This document shows, one piece after another, positions 39,409-50,327 of a DNA stretch of 64,000 nt (its first letter is position 1; the number at the start of each line of letters is the position of its first letter). The position numbers were made by a program, and so were the translations under genes. The notes under the pieces were generated by a model, which did not search any database, had not been told where the DNA came from, and saw only the letters and a program-made list of their open reading frames with translations. The stretch comes from Schistosoma mansoni (lineage: Eukaryota; Platyhelminthes; Trematoda; Strigeidida; Schistosomatidae): assembly GCF_000237925.1 (NCBI RefSeq), contig NW_017386017.1, positions 1,178,001-1,242,000 on the forward strand. The letters are read 5' to 3'.

Positions 39409-39471
39409 ATTCCACCACATTGGTCTCGACGATATCGATTCGCGGCCGCTCCTGTGTGAAATTGTTATCCG
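39409..39471. other. Cloning vector or adaptor sequence
   Basis: BstXI-type site CCACCACATTGG (39412-39423), EcoRV/ClaI overlap GATATCGAT, NotI GCGGCCGC (39442-39449), then TCCTGTGTGAAATTGTTATC, the reverse complement of the M13-reverse/lac operator region of pUC-type vectors. It touches the run of Ns, so it is an untrimmed read end. Confidence 0.93.
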
Positions 39472-39671
39472 NNNNNNNNNNNNNNNNNNNNNNNNNNNNN
39501 NNNNNNNNNNNNNNNNNNNNNNNNNNNNNNNNNNNNNNNNNNNNNNNNNNNNNNNNNNNNNNNNNNNNNNNNNNNNNNNNNNNNNNNNNNNNNNNNNNNN
39601 NNNNNNNNNNNNNNNNNNNNNNNNNNNNNNNNNNNNNNNNNNNNNNNNNNNNNNNNNNNNNNNNNNNNNNN
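39472..39671. other. Assembly gap, 200 N
   Basis: Exactly 200 Ns, a conventional gap size, so the true distance between the flanks is unknown. Confidence 0.99.
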
Positions 39672-39718
39672 TGGACTCATGATTTCAACTATGAAAATAC
39701 TGAAATCCCCACAATACC
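39672..39718 (+). repeat. 3' tail of second hammerhead SINE family, after the gap
   Basis: GACTCATGATTTCAACTATG and CTGAAATCCCCACAA follow the Ns directly; matches the tail of the copy at 47.8 kb. Confidence 0.7.
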
Positions 39719-40194
39719 CCTTCTGAGTATACACATACTTGTGAGTAAATCAATTATTAGTATCTCTAGAAGAAAATTTGCAGAATCTTTAAATTTATCT
39801 TAATTTTCTTGAAAATCTTGTTTAAAACCAAATAACTTAATAATATCAAACAAAATCGTATTTTTTTGTTTGCACTACATAAAAACAGTCTTAAAACATT
39901 GAAGATACTTTTAATTAAAAAGTTGGTACAGATCCTGTGAGATGAATATTGGTTCAAAATTTCTTATTACTTTTGTTTGAGCTATTTAACTCTTTTTGAC
40001 AGTATTGATTTATGACAAGATATGGTCGTTACATTCATTTATCGAGAATGGACTACACTTCAGAACTGTATCTTACATATGATTGAACTCAGGACCCTTT
40101 GGATATTGCAGAAGGCACAATTCCATTCAGTTACTGAGTTCACTGGACATTAATGTGTTGCTAGGGGACTTACGAGTATCTTCTATTAAGAGTA

Positions 40195-40835
40195 CAAGAT
40201 ACTCGTAATTTACTAGTATTTGACCACAGATGCCTTAGAAATATTGCTCGCATCTGCTGGGATTACCGGGTAAGTAATAGTGAGTTTAGACACAGGGTAC
40301 TAAGGAATGATGGTAAATCATTTGATAAGGTGATAAATCTTCATCGACTGAGATTGTTGGGGCACGTGTTACGTATGTCTGAACACCGATTACCACGACG
40401 CGCTATGGTGACTAGTATTGGCAATGGTTGGAAGAGAGTTAGGGGCGGCCGAACCAAAGCGTGGCATCAGAGCTTGAAGTCACTAACTTTTAGTCTGAGC
40501 CATGTTGGTAGGTGTAGACTACTTGGTTGGGTTCCGTGTGACTATCGTAACCAATGGTTGGAGACTCTAGGTGACATGGCTCAGAATCGATCACAACGGC
40601 GTAGGTGTATACACTTTCTGTCTTTCCTTAAACCTTGAGATTAAAATTGCTTCATATCTTTCTCCCTTCCTATACTATATCCTTATATACAACCTTTCTT
40701 TATATACTACCATCACTAAATTAACTATTTCTATGAATCCGGAGTTCATCTTGTTGTGCTAATGAGTGAGGCATGGCAAATTGGACCGATGCATATATGT
40801 GCCTGGTCCTACGTTGTAGTTGACTGACTGACTGA
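40195..40835 (+). mobile_element. RTE-type LINE, 3' end with TGAC-type tail
   Basis: Starts within DTRNLLVFDHRCLRNIARIC, continues LLGHVLRMSEHRLPRRAM and GGRTKAWHQSLKSLT, ends LSFLKP and stop, then a 3' UTR ending TGCCTGGTCCTACGTTGTAG and three TGAC-like units. 5'-truncated, as expected for target-primed reverse transcription. Located upstream of MRM2 exon 41059 and may cover the missing 5' exon interval. Confidence 0.88.
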
Positions 40836-41058
40836 GGGGGACTTATATTGTACGCCACATTCGCACTTTAATTACTTAAATAAAATCACTCATTTTAATT
40901 CTAGAATTGAAGTATACATTACTCATCAAAACGCATTTCCCATAGATTCTATTATGCATTTACTAAGAATTATCACAGAAAATAAGATGTATGTATATTT
41001 CTCATCAATTCAGTTTTCCTTATCGAATCTTTATACATATATCCTTTATTTTGAATAG

Positions 41059-43086
41059 AGATGGATTGCACGTCAACGTTCAGATCCTTATGTAAAACGT
41101 GCTCATCTTGAAAGTTATAGATGTCGTAGCGCATTCAAATTATTACAATTAAATGATAAAATTTCCGGTGGAATTTTTAAACCTGGTGATATTGTTGTGG
41201 ATTGTGGTGCTGCACCAGGATCATGGTGTCAAGTAGCTTCATCTTTAACCAATTGTAATAATAATAATAATAATCTCAAAGCCTCAAATAATCAAAATAA
41301 AGGTTTAGTAATTGCTTTTGATTTATTAAACTTTGCACCATTACCTGGTGTTATTACACATTGTGGTGTTGATTTAAATAATTGGTCTGAATGTATAAAT
41401 TTAATTAATCAATCAATTTCCAGTCATTTTAACAATAATAATAATAACGACGGTAAGCCGTTACAACCCGAGAAACAGAAATCACTTCCAGGTGTTGATG
41501 TTGTTCTCAGTGACATAGCTCCAAATGTGGCAGGAATGCGTGAAATCGATATACCAGCTATGATGAAATTAGCGTATAATATTTTACGAGTAAGTTGATT
41601 TATCAGTGTGTAATTTGTATCGATGTGTAATATAATAAGTATTTTATTGTTGTTCTTTACTTGTATCTTCCCATTGTTATTTTAGACTGCAATTGATCGG
41701 TCTCTTGTTGGCATATGTGCATCCTATGCGGACTGCCTCGATATTGCCTGAAGTCACAAGCTTTATAAGCAAAGATAGATAGTAGCTAGCAGTGGAATCC
41801 AGGACGCGCGTTTCGTCCTATTTGGGACCCGTCAGCTTGATGTACCTGCATCCCAGAGTTGATGTTCACTCTAGGACTCGAACCCATATAACATATAAGA
41901 TTTAGTACATCCAGAAACCAAGAATAGAATGTGCCATATAAAATAAAAACAGTCAACATCGTGAAGAAATAAAGAAGGGGAGTAGGGGCTCAATCTAAAA
42001 AAGAATAGCATCAGCAATTAATGCTGTGTGCAAGCTCGTGGGATTACACACGTACAACATGTCAACCCAACTACTACCAGTGTGTCAAGATGGCAACACT
42101 AATTGAATGATCATGTACATGTTTCCTTCGGAGACAACGATAATCGAACGTAGAGAATCACAGAACAAACTCAACATCAAGAGGACAGATTTCACAAGCA
42201 TAAGGTAAAAAGCTCTCTCACCAACACGTTACAAACTCAATATTTTACAGCCAGACTAACATAAAGACAGTGCCAAAGATTAAGATGGGCATTTTCGGCT
42301 TTCATTTATACATAAAGGGATTTTGCATGTCACATCACTGCCAGCGTTCACACAACCAGTATGAACCTAAGGTTATGTGTGTATAACGACTTAGAATAGG
42401 AAAGTTGAGTTATTTAAAATGTATTCAAAAGTAATTTATTTATAGTCCATAATTAACATCGAGTTTGAACTTTAAACCGATCTCAGTATATTGTTGTTTG
42501 AATAATGACCCATTTATTATTACCATATGAATAATAGGCTATGCTGATTTTATAACTCGTTGCTTGAAGCTGCATTACATCCAACAGTTTTATTTCCCTG
42601 TTATTGAAATGACTAAACAACTATTCTCGCTTGCAGAAGTAACGGTAGCTGAATCAGTTGAAATGTCTAATAGTGCTGTATAAAAAAAGGTAATGAGCTA
42701 GCATAAAATGGATTTTCTTTTAGGTTCTGATATAGTATAACTGTTACTCCAGTAGCATAGAAAAAGCTCAACTCTTTACTAATTGTTTTTCAAGTTGCTC
42801 ATTAACTTAATGCATGTCAACCAACTGAAATGCTCTCTTGTTCGGGAACTCTTATTTTTAGGTAGCAATCAGTGTTTCAAAAGAAGGGGCCACTTTTGTG
42901 ATTAAATTATTCCAAAGTCAAGAAGCTGAAGAATTTAAACAAACTGTTTCACAATTTTATACGTTAAATTCGAAGTGTCCTTCATTTACGCGTTTTATTA
43001 AACCGGAAGCTAGTCGGAAAGAGTCATCAGAAATCTATTTAGTTGCTAGAGGTTTTCAACTTCCTCAAAGTAAACAGGACAATTAA
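41059..43086 (+). CDS. MRM2: FtsJ-family rRNA 2'-O-methyltransferase, MRM2-like (5' exon missing)
   Basis: SAM-dependent enzyme; the mitochondrial family member methylates a uridine of the large-subunit rRNA. Exons 41059-41589 and 42862-43086, phase 0 junction, 251 codons then TAA. Motifs: DPYVKRAHLESYRCRSAFKL, SAM-binding VVDCGAAPGSW, LSDIAPNVAG, FVIKLFQ and KPEASRKESSEIYLVARG. The K-D-K-E catalytic set of FtsJ enzymes is therefore present (Lys of SAFK, Asp of LSD, Lys of VIK, Glu of SSE). Two Asn-rich insertions coded by AAT/AAC repeats enlarge loops. The start codon and any mitochondrial targeting peptide are not seen; they lie upstream in or beyond LINE sequence and the assembly gap. Intron 41590-42861 holds a SINE with a damaged hammerhead. 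Paralogues FTSJ1/FTSJ3 fit less well. Confidence 0.9.
41675..41886 (-). mobile_element. Sm-alpha-type SINE fragment in MRM2 intron, ribozyme damaged
   Basis: Minus-strand copy without the tRNA-like part beyond the B box. Ribozyme region 41797-41841 has stem I, GAAAC and GCGTC, but the core reads CTGACGG instead of CTGANGA; loss of that A should abolish cleavage. Confidence 0.75.
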
Positions 43087-43140
43087 GTCCTTATTTTCCA
43101 TCATATATCCATATTTACCATTTTAACATTGTACATTTGA

Positions 43141-43146
43141 AATAAA
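43141..43146 (+). terminator. Poly(A) signal of the MRM2-like gene
   Basis: AATAAA 55 bp after the stop codon at 43084-43086, a typical spacing for a short 3' UTR. Confidence 0.6.
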
Positions 43147-44428
43147 GTAAATAACCGCTTTTATTTCATACAGCTTTATCATTGGATAGATCTAACAAGA
43201 GTGTAAATACCAAGATTAGTCGAATAAAATAAATTCTTTCTATTCCAAAACTTTTCATTAACCGTAAATAGCTTAAAATTACATTGAGTAATATCGTTGT
43301 AATAAACTAACGTTTGACAGCCTTTAGCTATTGATGTTGAGCTGAATACCAAAAACGGAAACAAGAATTTACATAGGACACAAATATGTGATTAAGTATA
43401 CTTAAAATGGGACACATATTTATGTGACGAATGAATTAGTGATATAAAGTAGAGAAGGTGAGATCATAACTATTAGTAATTACAAGTTATGTACCTCCAT
43501 CTCATTTCTGACAACTGAACCCAAGAAATCATTCTTATCTTTTGGCCTAAGTCTAATTGGCCCAATCTGAACGCCATTGGCTAAGAATTGGTTTCATTTT
43601 CTAAGGAATGACACGATATCGGTTGGAGATTTGGCTTTGTTTTTTATGGGAAAATGATATACAATTGGGAATGAGTGTATATAGCTTTTCGGTTCATTTG
43701 TAGTCAATAAATTCAGGTAGCTGGTCTAGGCTTGTGAATAGGTTTTGTTACCAGTATCGAACGTGAACGATCGCACAACGCATAATCTTAGTGAAAGTAT
43801 TAAGCGATTAGAGAATCAATCAACATAACTAGAACAAATCAAATTAATACGTTAGCACTAAGATTATGTAAGAGTTAACAATGGTGTAGTCACAATCACC
43901 ATAGCACTAGTTGGTTTATCACAATGTCCTTGCGTATAAATTGCCTAGGCTATAAAGATTCGATAGCAGTTGCCCTTACAAAACGAAGTAAAATTAGCGT
44001 TAGTTGTTAGCTTATTATCCTGAATACTCTAAAGATATCGAGAGCCTAGCGATTAAACTTTTAAATAACTTACAGCATTTCGGGCATACTTCTTTAAGAA
44101 CATGTTGATATACATATTAATTTGTTTCCGGTTGCAAATATGTTGATTTAGCCCTGAATATAATGAATTCCTTTTGTTTTTGTATAGAAAATAAAGTCTT
44201 AAAGCTAGTCACATTTTTGAGTGGATTATTGATAGAGCTGATAATAGGCGATTAAATTATTATTATGGCCTGTTGGTGATAGAAGTTTCTGTACTTCAGA
44301 TTTTAATTAATGCTGCCACATGGTGTGAGTAATTCTAGTGATTAGTTTATTCGGCTGTTAGACCACTCAGTATAAATTATTTAACCGTCTTCACATTTTA
44401 ACAGTGTATACAAAATAATATATTTTGG
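43147..44428. other. Intergenic downstream of MRM2, nothing recognised
   Basis: No coding or repeat motif recognised before the solo LTR. Confidence 0.4.
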
Positions 44429-44433
44429 CCAAA

Positions 44434-44841
44434 TGTTGGGGATGTTAGATCCCCAGAACTCACTTGGTGAACAACTTATTTTTGTAATTTTATTTTGAAT
44501 TTCTCTGTTCTCGCGCCAAAAGCGCTCTTTTCACCTTCAGGTCGTATTTCCCACTCGGGAAAATCTTAAACGCTATTGGTCCGTTGTATCTTTCAGTACG
44601 CCATTTGGTAACGCTTCCCAAGGACAGTTTTATGCTGTATATATACGTTTAATTTCTTCCTGTTGCGATTGCCTGTGCTTCTGAATGCTTACGGAATATA
44701 TCTTCCCCATTTCCAGCTTGGACTTCTCACTCTAGTTAGCGGGTCTGGGACGAGTCAGAAAAGATAGCTTATTGGTTTCTGGTCACAAGTCTTTGTTCCG
44801 TTCGCAGACTAAGTGATCTCGTAACCGCTTCAAACATAACA
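44434..44841 (+). mobile_element. Solo LTR, 408 bp, with 5-bp target duplication
   Basis: Begins TGTTGGGGATG and ends AACATAACA (TG...CA with short inverted ends); flanked by CCAAA at 44429-44433 and 44842-44846. No internal region adjoins it. A related copy in opposite orientation lies at 5612-6031. Family not determined (Ty3/gypsy or BEL/Pao). Confidence 0.75.
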
Positions 44842-44846
44842 CCAAA

Positions 44847-46419
44847 TAAGAGTTTCTTCCAGTCATTGGCTAGGTATAATCTTTTTACTGCTCAATGTGT
44901 TATAAACTACTTCGAGTAATAGTCAATTCGTATTGTTTAGTGAAATATATTCTTCATTATCTTTTTAGCGCACTTGACCATATAATGATTAATTTAGAAT
45001 ATTTAAGTTTTGTCTTAGCTTACGGTTATTCTTGATTGTGAAAGATTGGTACATTCTGATACGAAACTGGATCTATACGAGCCTGATAGATCTGACAATT
45101 GATACACCACACTTCAACAACAATCCCTCAAGTGATGGAAGCTTGATATTAAGGAAGTGTAATTTGTAGTAAAACAACTTTATATACATAGTAATAGAAA
45201 TGACTTAGGGTCAAAGTAGGATGAACAAACTAAAAGTGGGAATAACTAATCGGGAAATAGTAGAGGTCATTACAAAAATGAGTTCGAATACATGTTATTC
45301 CGATTATCTGTACACGTAATAACAACCACTTGTTAATAAGAACTAGAAAACGTGGTCTTCCTAGCGGTTTAGGATTGAGAAACAGTGAAAAGTATCTACG
45401 CTGAGTGATAACTGAAAACATTATACGTTCGACTATTTGCAACATCATATGGCAATATATATCCACAGAAATGCATGGATAGGTACGCTGAGACAGAACG
45501 AACCCTTGAAGTACGATATAACTAAAATACAGCTTACTATCTATGGCCTACCTTCGACAGGGTTAAAATTATTACATTAATCAAACGCAGAATAAATGAT
45601 GCACTGAAGATTACTTATTTAGCAAGAAGACTTATTACCTTGTATGAGATGAATTCCGTTAAAAAAGACACAAATCGACAAGTTCCCTCTCCTTACTATT
45701 TCCTACCACACATCAATTTGCAGGTGTATGTTGAAGCACATACACTGAGAGAGAATAGTATATTTCCGTATCTCCGAACATGTTCCAAAGAGCCTGAGAT
45801 TACAGTCAAAAAATATCCGACAGCAGATGTCATTAGATATTTAAACCAAGCTTATATGCTCAGGAAGAAACAGATGTCAGTATATCACTCCCATAATAAC
45901 TTTTATTACATCCTCTTACGTCATTATTATTACTAGTAATAGTAATATTTGTGCTATGCAAAGTATTTATTATTCCGTCTTTTTAAGAGTACTAGTACTT
46001 TGAGGTATATGTCGCTAGTTTCAAATTATTGTACCTTTAGTTCACAATCCTTGAGTTCGAATTCCTGTTTGGATTCTACAAAACTGACAGAATTTTATAA
46101 ATTAGGTCATCACATATAGCTAAATTACTATTTGGTCAATTATTTACTTTATATAAATGAGATTCATCCAAACGAATCATAATATAATTGTGATTTACTG
46201 AAATAGTGTAAACATGAAGATTGATAATTAGATATACATAGTAGCACCATGTTTTGCTTTGATCGAATTTCGATCATAATCCCCAATTAGTACCGTATAT
46301 AACATTTAGGAACAGTAATAAAAAATGAACTATTTCAGCATTCATAAATCCAACTAGGTTGTTGAGTTGTCTTTGATTAGTTTACTTTTAGTAATATAAC
46401 GAAATCCGACTAAGTTTTG
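44847..46419. other. Intergenic with one unassigned open frame
   Basis: A 98-codon plus-strand open frame (45640-45936) has a sensible mixed composition (PYYFLPHINLQVYVEAHTLR) but matches no family I know and has no splice-supported neighbours. Could be a repeat remnant. Confidence 0.35.
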
Positions 46420-46428
46420 TTGTTTTTC

Positions 46429-46955
46429 GCCCCCAAATGCCCTGGTACGGCTGAGAGTGGAGAGTCCGCTCTACCTCTCCAAATCCTCTCACATGGCCAC
46501 GCGAATATATAGCTTCTGCCACACAAGTCCTATTCACTGCTTTCTCGTGGCATTACTGTTGTTTACGAAATTGAGAGGACGAAAAGCGAATGTCCGGCGC
46601 TTTAACCGGGATGGTGGACACGAAGGGTCCACCCAGGGGAGTTGGAAAACCCTGATTCCAAACCAATGGTGTACATGGGCTGGCTCCAGTATCCTGAGGG
46701 AACAAATAGTGTATGAGTCAATCGTTGGTCACCGGCTACCATGGGACTGCATCTCCTCACGATGCTCCACTGCCTTGTGGATCAGACCTTCAGGTCGAAG
46801 GCCCCGGGTGTGGCCTCCTAAGAAAACCACCTGTTTCCATTTGGGCACCTAGGCAGTATCACAGCCTTTACACAAATCTCATTCGATTTGTGTGGCGCAT
46901 ATGTATCTGGTGCCCCTTCGTACCAATACTTATGTGTTGAAATAAAATAAATTTC
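46429..46955 (+). mobile_element. 520-bp retroposon, copy 6
   Basis: Full length; tail AATAAAATAAATTTC. Flanked by TTGTTTTTC at 46420-46428 and 46956-46964. Confidence 0.88.
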
Positions 46956-46964
46956 TTGTTTTTC

Positions 46965-47439
46965 CCTTAGAAAGAATCTTGTATACTCAAAGAAATCAAG
47001 TATAAATCAGTTTTATTTTGAACAAAAAGTTTTATCCAATAAAGTACATACATGTCTAATGCAAAATAAATTTTCTAAAATTAATTTTTTCTTAAAAAAC
47101 AAAAGAAACCCAATATACACACACACACAAACCACGTGGACATTTTTCATTTAAAAAGAAAGCCAGTATCACATAATAATAATGAATATAACCATACTAT
47201 TTATGATGCCTTTATATTCTCACAGTGTAGTATTACACTTGAAGATAATAGAAAATAAACAAAAAAAAAAATTGAAATAGAAAGTATAGAAAGGAAATGT
47301 TAAAGATTTCCACCATCTTGATTATGAACTTCTCGCATATGTTTTTCAAAGCTAAAATAAACATAGAAAACAACAAGATATGAAATAGTCAAATGTCGTG
47401 AATTATCTTTATCTTATATACATATATTTTTTCATAGTT
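46965..47439. other. Intergenic, nothing recognised
   Basis: A-rich sequence with a short CA run near 47117. Confidence 0.4.
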
Positions 47440-47640
47440 GAAATCATGAGTCAATTGAAGCTAGACCACCATGGAAAACCTGGAAGCACTGTATGTCTGT
47501 TTCGTCCTATTGTGGGACTCCTCAGCAGTGCGCATCCACGATCCCGCACTCGCGAGATTCGAACCCAGGATCTATCAGTCTCGCGACAGAGCACTTAACC
47601 GATAGACCACTGAGCCAGCTGGTATCCGACGGTGTTCATG
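47440..47640 (-). mobile_element. Second hammerhead SINE family, near full copy
   Basis: tRNA-like head on the minus strand (CTGGCTCAGTGGTCTATCGG, B box GGGTTCGAATCTCGCGAG), then ribozyme region 47486-47531 with core CTGAGGA and GAAAC; the usual GTC triplet is changed to ATA. Confidence 0.78.
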
Positions 47641-47716
47641 TCCAACTCCAGCCAATCCATGAAGTTTGAGCAACCGTTCACCAATTGTCTTCCGTGAGTT
47701 GTTATCTCACAACAGA

Positions 47717-47870
47717 CGTGGGTGAACTCCACTGCGCACTGCTGAGGAGTCCCATAATGGGACGAAACGGCCGTCTAGTGCTTCCAGGTTTTCCATGATG
47801 GGCTAGCTTCAATCGGCTCATGATTTCAACTATGAAAATACTGAAATCCCCACAAAACCCCTTCTGATTT
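47717..47870 (+). mobile_element. Second hammerhead SINE family, inverted partner
   Basis: Plus copy with ribozyme 47736-47781 (GCACTG/TAGTGC stem I, CTGAGGA, GTCCCATAATGGGAC, GAAAC, CCGTC), core intact; full tail to CCCCACAAAACCCC. Lacks the tRNA-like head. Faces the copy at 47440-47640. Confidence 0.78.
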
Positions 47871-48329
47871 ATATATATATATATACAATTATACAAAAGA
47901 TATTCTTCTACTTCAACTAGCTCATATAAATGAGAAACAACCGGAAACAATTGGGCAATAAACTGCGAGCATTTGTTATAACCTCTTTGACCAAATTAAG
48001 AACTGAAGAATTCCACAGGAATGAGGAGTTAGCAGTTTAGTTTTACTTAATATGGAGGGTTTGTCAGATTGGATTGGGTAAAGAACCCGAGGTCAGTGAA
48101 AGTCAGGAAACTGTCTTAGCTTCTCTAAGCCCCTATAGTTCTACAGTAAATAATAATGAGTCTTAACTAAAAACCTAAAGGTGATTAAACCGTCATAAAA
48201 ACGGTCCATAATTAGTATAAACAGGGACAAAAATGACCGAATGGATAAAAATAATTAAATGGTATGCGAGATATGGGTAACATATTCTGCAATAATATAC
48301 TATTTACTCATCAGTAGTATAGTTGGAAA

Positions 48330-48663
48330 TACCATTTTGGTACGTGTGTGGTCACACATACATAGGGAGGAGCAATCGTGATATCAAAATTAGGGTGTGT
48401 GTGAGCATGTAACAAAATGGTTGCAGAAACAAATGGGATCAAATGACCCAATAAGAGTAGAGGATAAGCATCTATCATCTTTTATTGACAAACATATAAT
48501 CGAAACAGGCCATAAGATTGATCTTAACTCGGCTTTTGTGGTGTTGTACAAAAATGTAAAAGGGCGTATACCAAGGTTTATTGAAGCCCTAGCCATACGA
48601 AAATTCAAACCCCCTTTGTGTATTCAAAAACAGTTAGTTCTCACCTTAAACCTATTCCGGTAA
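48330..48663 (+). mobile_element. Penelope-like endonuclease remnant
   Basis: An 88-codon open stretch gives CEHVTKWLQKQM, SFIDKHIIETGHKIDLNSA, RFIEALAIRKFKPPLCIQKQ, LVLTLNLF and a stop. The ETGHxIDLNSAF and EALAIRKFKPxLCxQK blocks are characteristic of Penelope-like GIY-YIG domains. A shifted SNRDIKIRVC piece precedes it. Truncated. Confidence 0.72.
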
Positions 48664-49014
48664 TATATGCTTATTATCCAGAGTGATTAGGTGTCAGATT
48701 GTTTTCACATTATTTCTTTATTATCCTTGTCTCCTATTACTCTCTATCTCTAGTCTAGTTGACCTTTTATTTTTATATATAAATGTTCTTAACAAGTATA
48801 TGTATGATCAGATTGTTCGAAATATATTGCGCTAATATATCACATAGTTCTGATAATCTTCGTCTTATTACACTATGGAAATAATAATAGAATTACAATC
48901 TAGCAACGTCCAAATTGATGTATCAGTTTATTTACATAGAGAATGGTCAAGAGACTAATCTTTTCATTTTGCCTCTTTAATGTGTATCTACTGATTCAGC
49001 TTCTATTTTGTAGA

Positions 49015-49445
49015 AGGATTTATAAGGTATGCTATTGGGTAATTTAACCAGCGGATGAGTGAACATCTCGTGAACGGTCAAAGAAAATACGTAGTTCCGA
49101 TTTAACACGCTTGGTCAATAATGGTCAAATGGTAAATAGAAACTGATCATTCAGAGTGATCTGTACATCTTTGCAGTTTCCCAATGGGGTTCGACCTCTT
49201 CTACTACATGTAGTAGAGGTTATAGGGATTCGAGCCTGTCATCTTAATATTAAATATTATCTTTTACTGACTATATTTAGTTATGTAATCCTGTTTAATC
49301 GTTATTATTCACTTAATAAACACTTATTTGATTGGTTTATAACTGTTCACATATGAATATACATATTAATGCATAATTAGAGTAGAGCCTATAAAATATC
49401 TCATTGAAAATAATATTTGTAGCTTATATATGTTGTTCTAATTTA
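49015..49445 (+). mobile_element. Penelope-like element 3' end, strongly decayed
   Basis: Contains a weak VRPLLLHVVEVIGIRACHL block (compare HIAEAIGIRA in the copy at 36 kb) and ends at 49376-49440 with a sequence alike in layout to the right terminus of the 35-36.5 kb element (TTAGAGTAGAGCCTA, then TATATGTTGTTCTAA). Confidence 0.55.
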
Positions 49446-49551
49446 AACGTAAGTTCACAGACTTTAAATACCTTCGAATTAAAATGGATGATAATGGCTT
49501 GATACCAAACATTTACCATTCTAGTTCATGGTTGATTGATGAAGATCTTTC

Positions 49552-50320
49552 GGCGAGACTATAATTTATGGACGAGCCAATCAGAAGCGTTTGAGGGATT
49601 TCAAGGTCACAGCGCCAATTTCAGTACCTGGTGCTTATATACGATCAGTTCATAGAGAATTTTAGAGACTTGACAATTAAGCGGCTACAACAAATGAGAC
49701 TACTAAGAAGTTCCTGTATTTGTAATTGCGGGTATTAAATGACTTGTAGACCTTGTGCAGACTACCGTGATGTTGTCCTTCGATGTAGTATATGTTGAAG
49801 TAAGACGTTTGCTAGGATAGGAACCTTTATCGCCCGATCCAGGTTGAGACCAAGGCATATTATAATAATTGCCGCAAACTGTATAATAAAAGCACCAGTA
49901 ACATTGGCTGCAATAATCGCAGATGTTACTGAAGCTTCGGCTGTTCAGTGGTAAGGGTATTGTAGGGACATATCCATAATAAAAATGATAAACCTACACA
50001 ACCGGAGTACACACAAACAATAATGAAGCTATGCGGTCGAGGCCGAGAGGGTTTTTGTGACCTTATCATGGTTCCAGAGACCAATTATTATGGAGCCTTA
50101 TGGATGAGTTCCTTTACCTTATGCATTGCGATTTTGGAACTTTTGAACCTTTTTCTAACCTTGACAAGTTTTTGGACCATACAAAAGAAGTGTATCCACT
50201 TTAATTCTTTGGTTTTGTATGACATATTTCTCCTGTATAATAATTGTTTTCTGATTGACTAGTACTTTTCAAGGTCATTTAAGATTCGTTCAAAGGTCGT
50301 CCATGAATTATAGTCTCGCC
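49552..50320. mobile_element. Non-autonomous DNA transposon, 769 bp, Merlin-like
   Basis: Terminal inverted repeats begin GGCGAGACTATAATTYATGG and match over about 24 bp at both ends. Exactly flanked by an 8-bp duplication GATCTTTC (49544-49551 and 50321-50328). 8-bp duplications occur in hAT and Merlin; the GG-starting ends fit Merlin, which is known from Schistosoma. No transposase frame is visible inside. It lies immediately 3' of the tentative last exon of CASP. Confidence 0.75.
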
Positions 50321-50327
50321 GATCTTT

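Noticed and set aside
45640-45936. 98-codon open frame as a gene
   Set aside because: No family recognised, no splice-supported neighbours and a length possible by chance in this sequence; left as an unassigned open frame.
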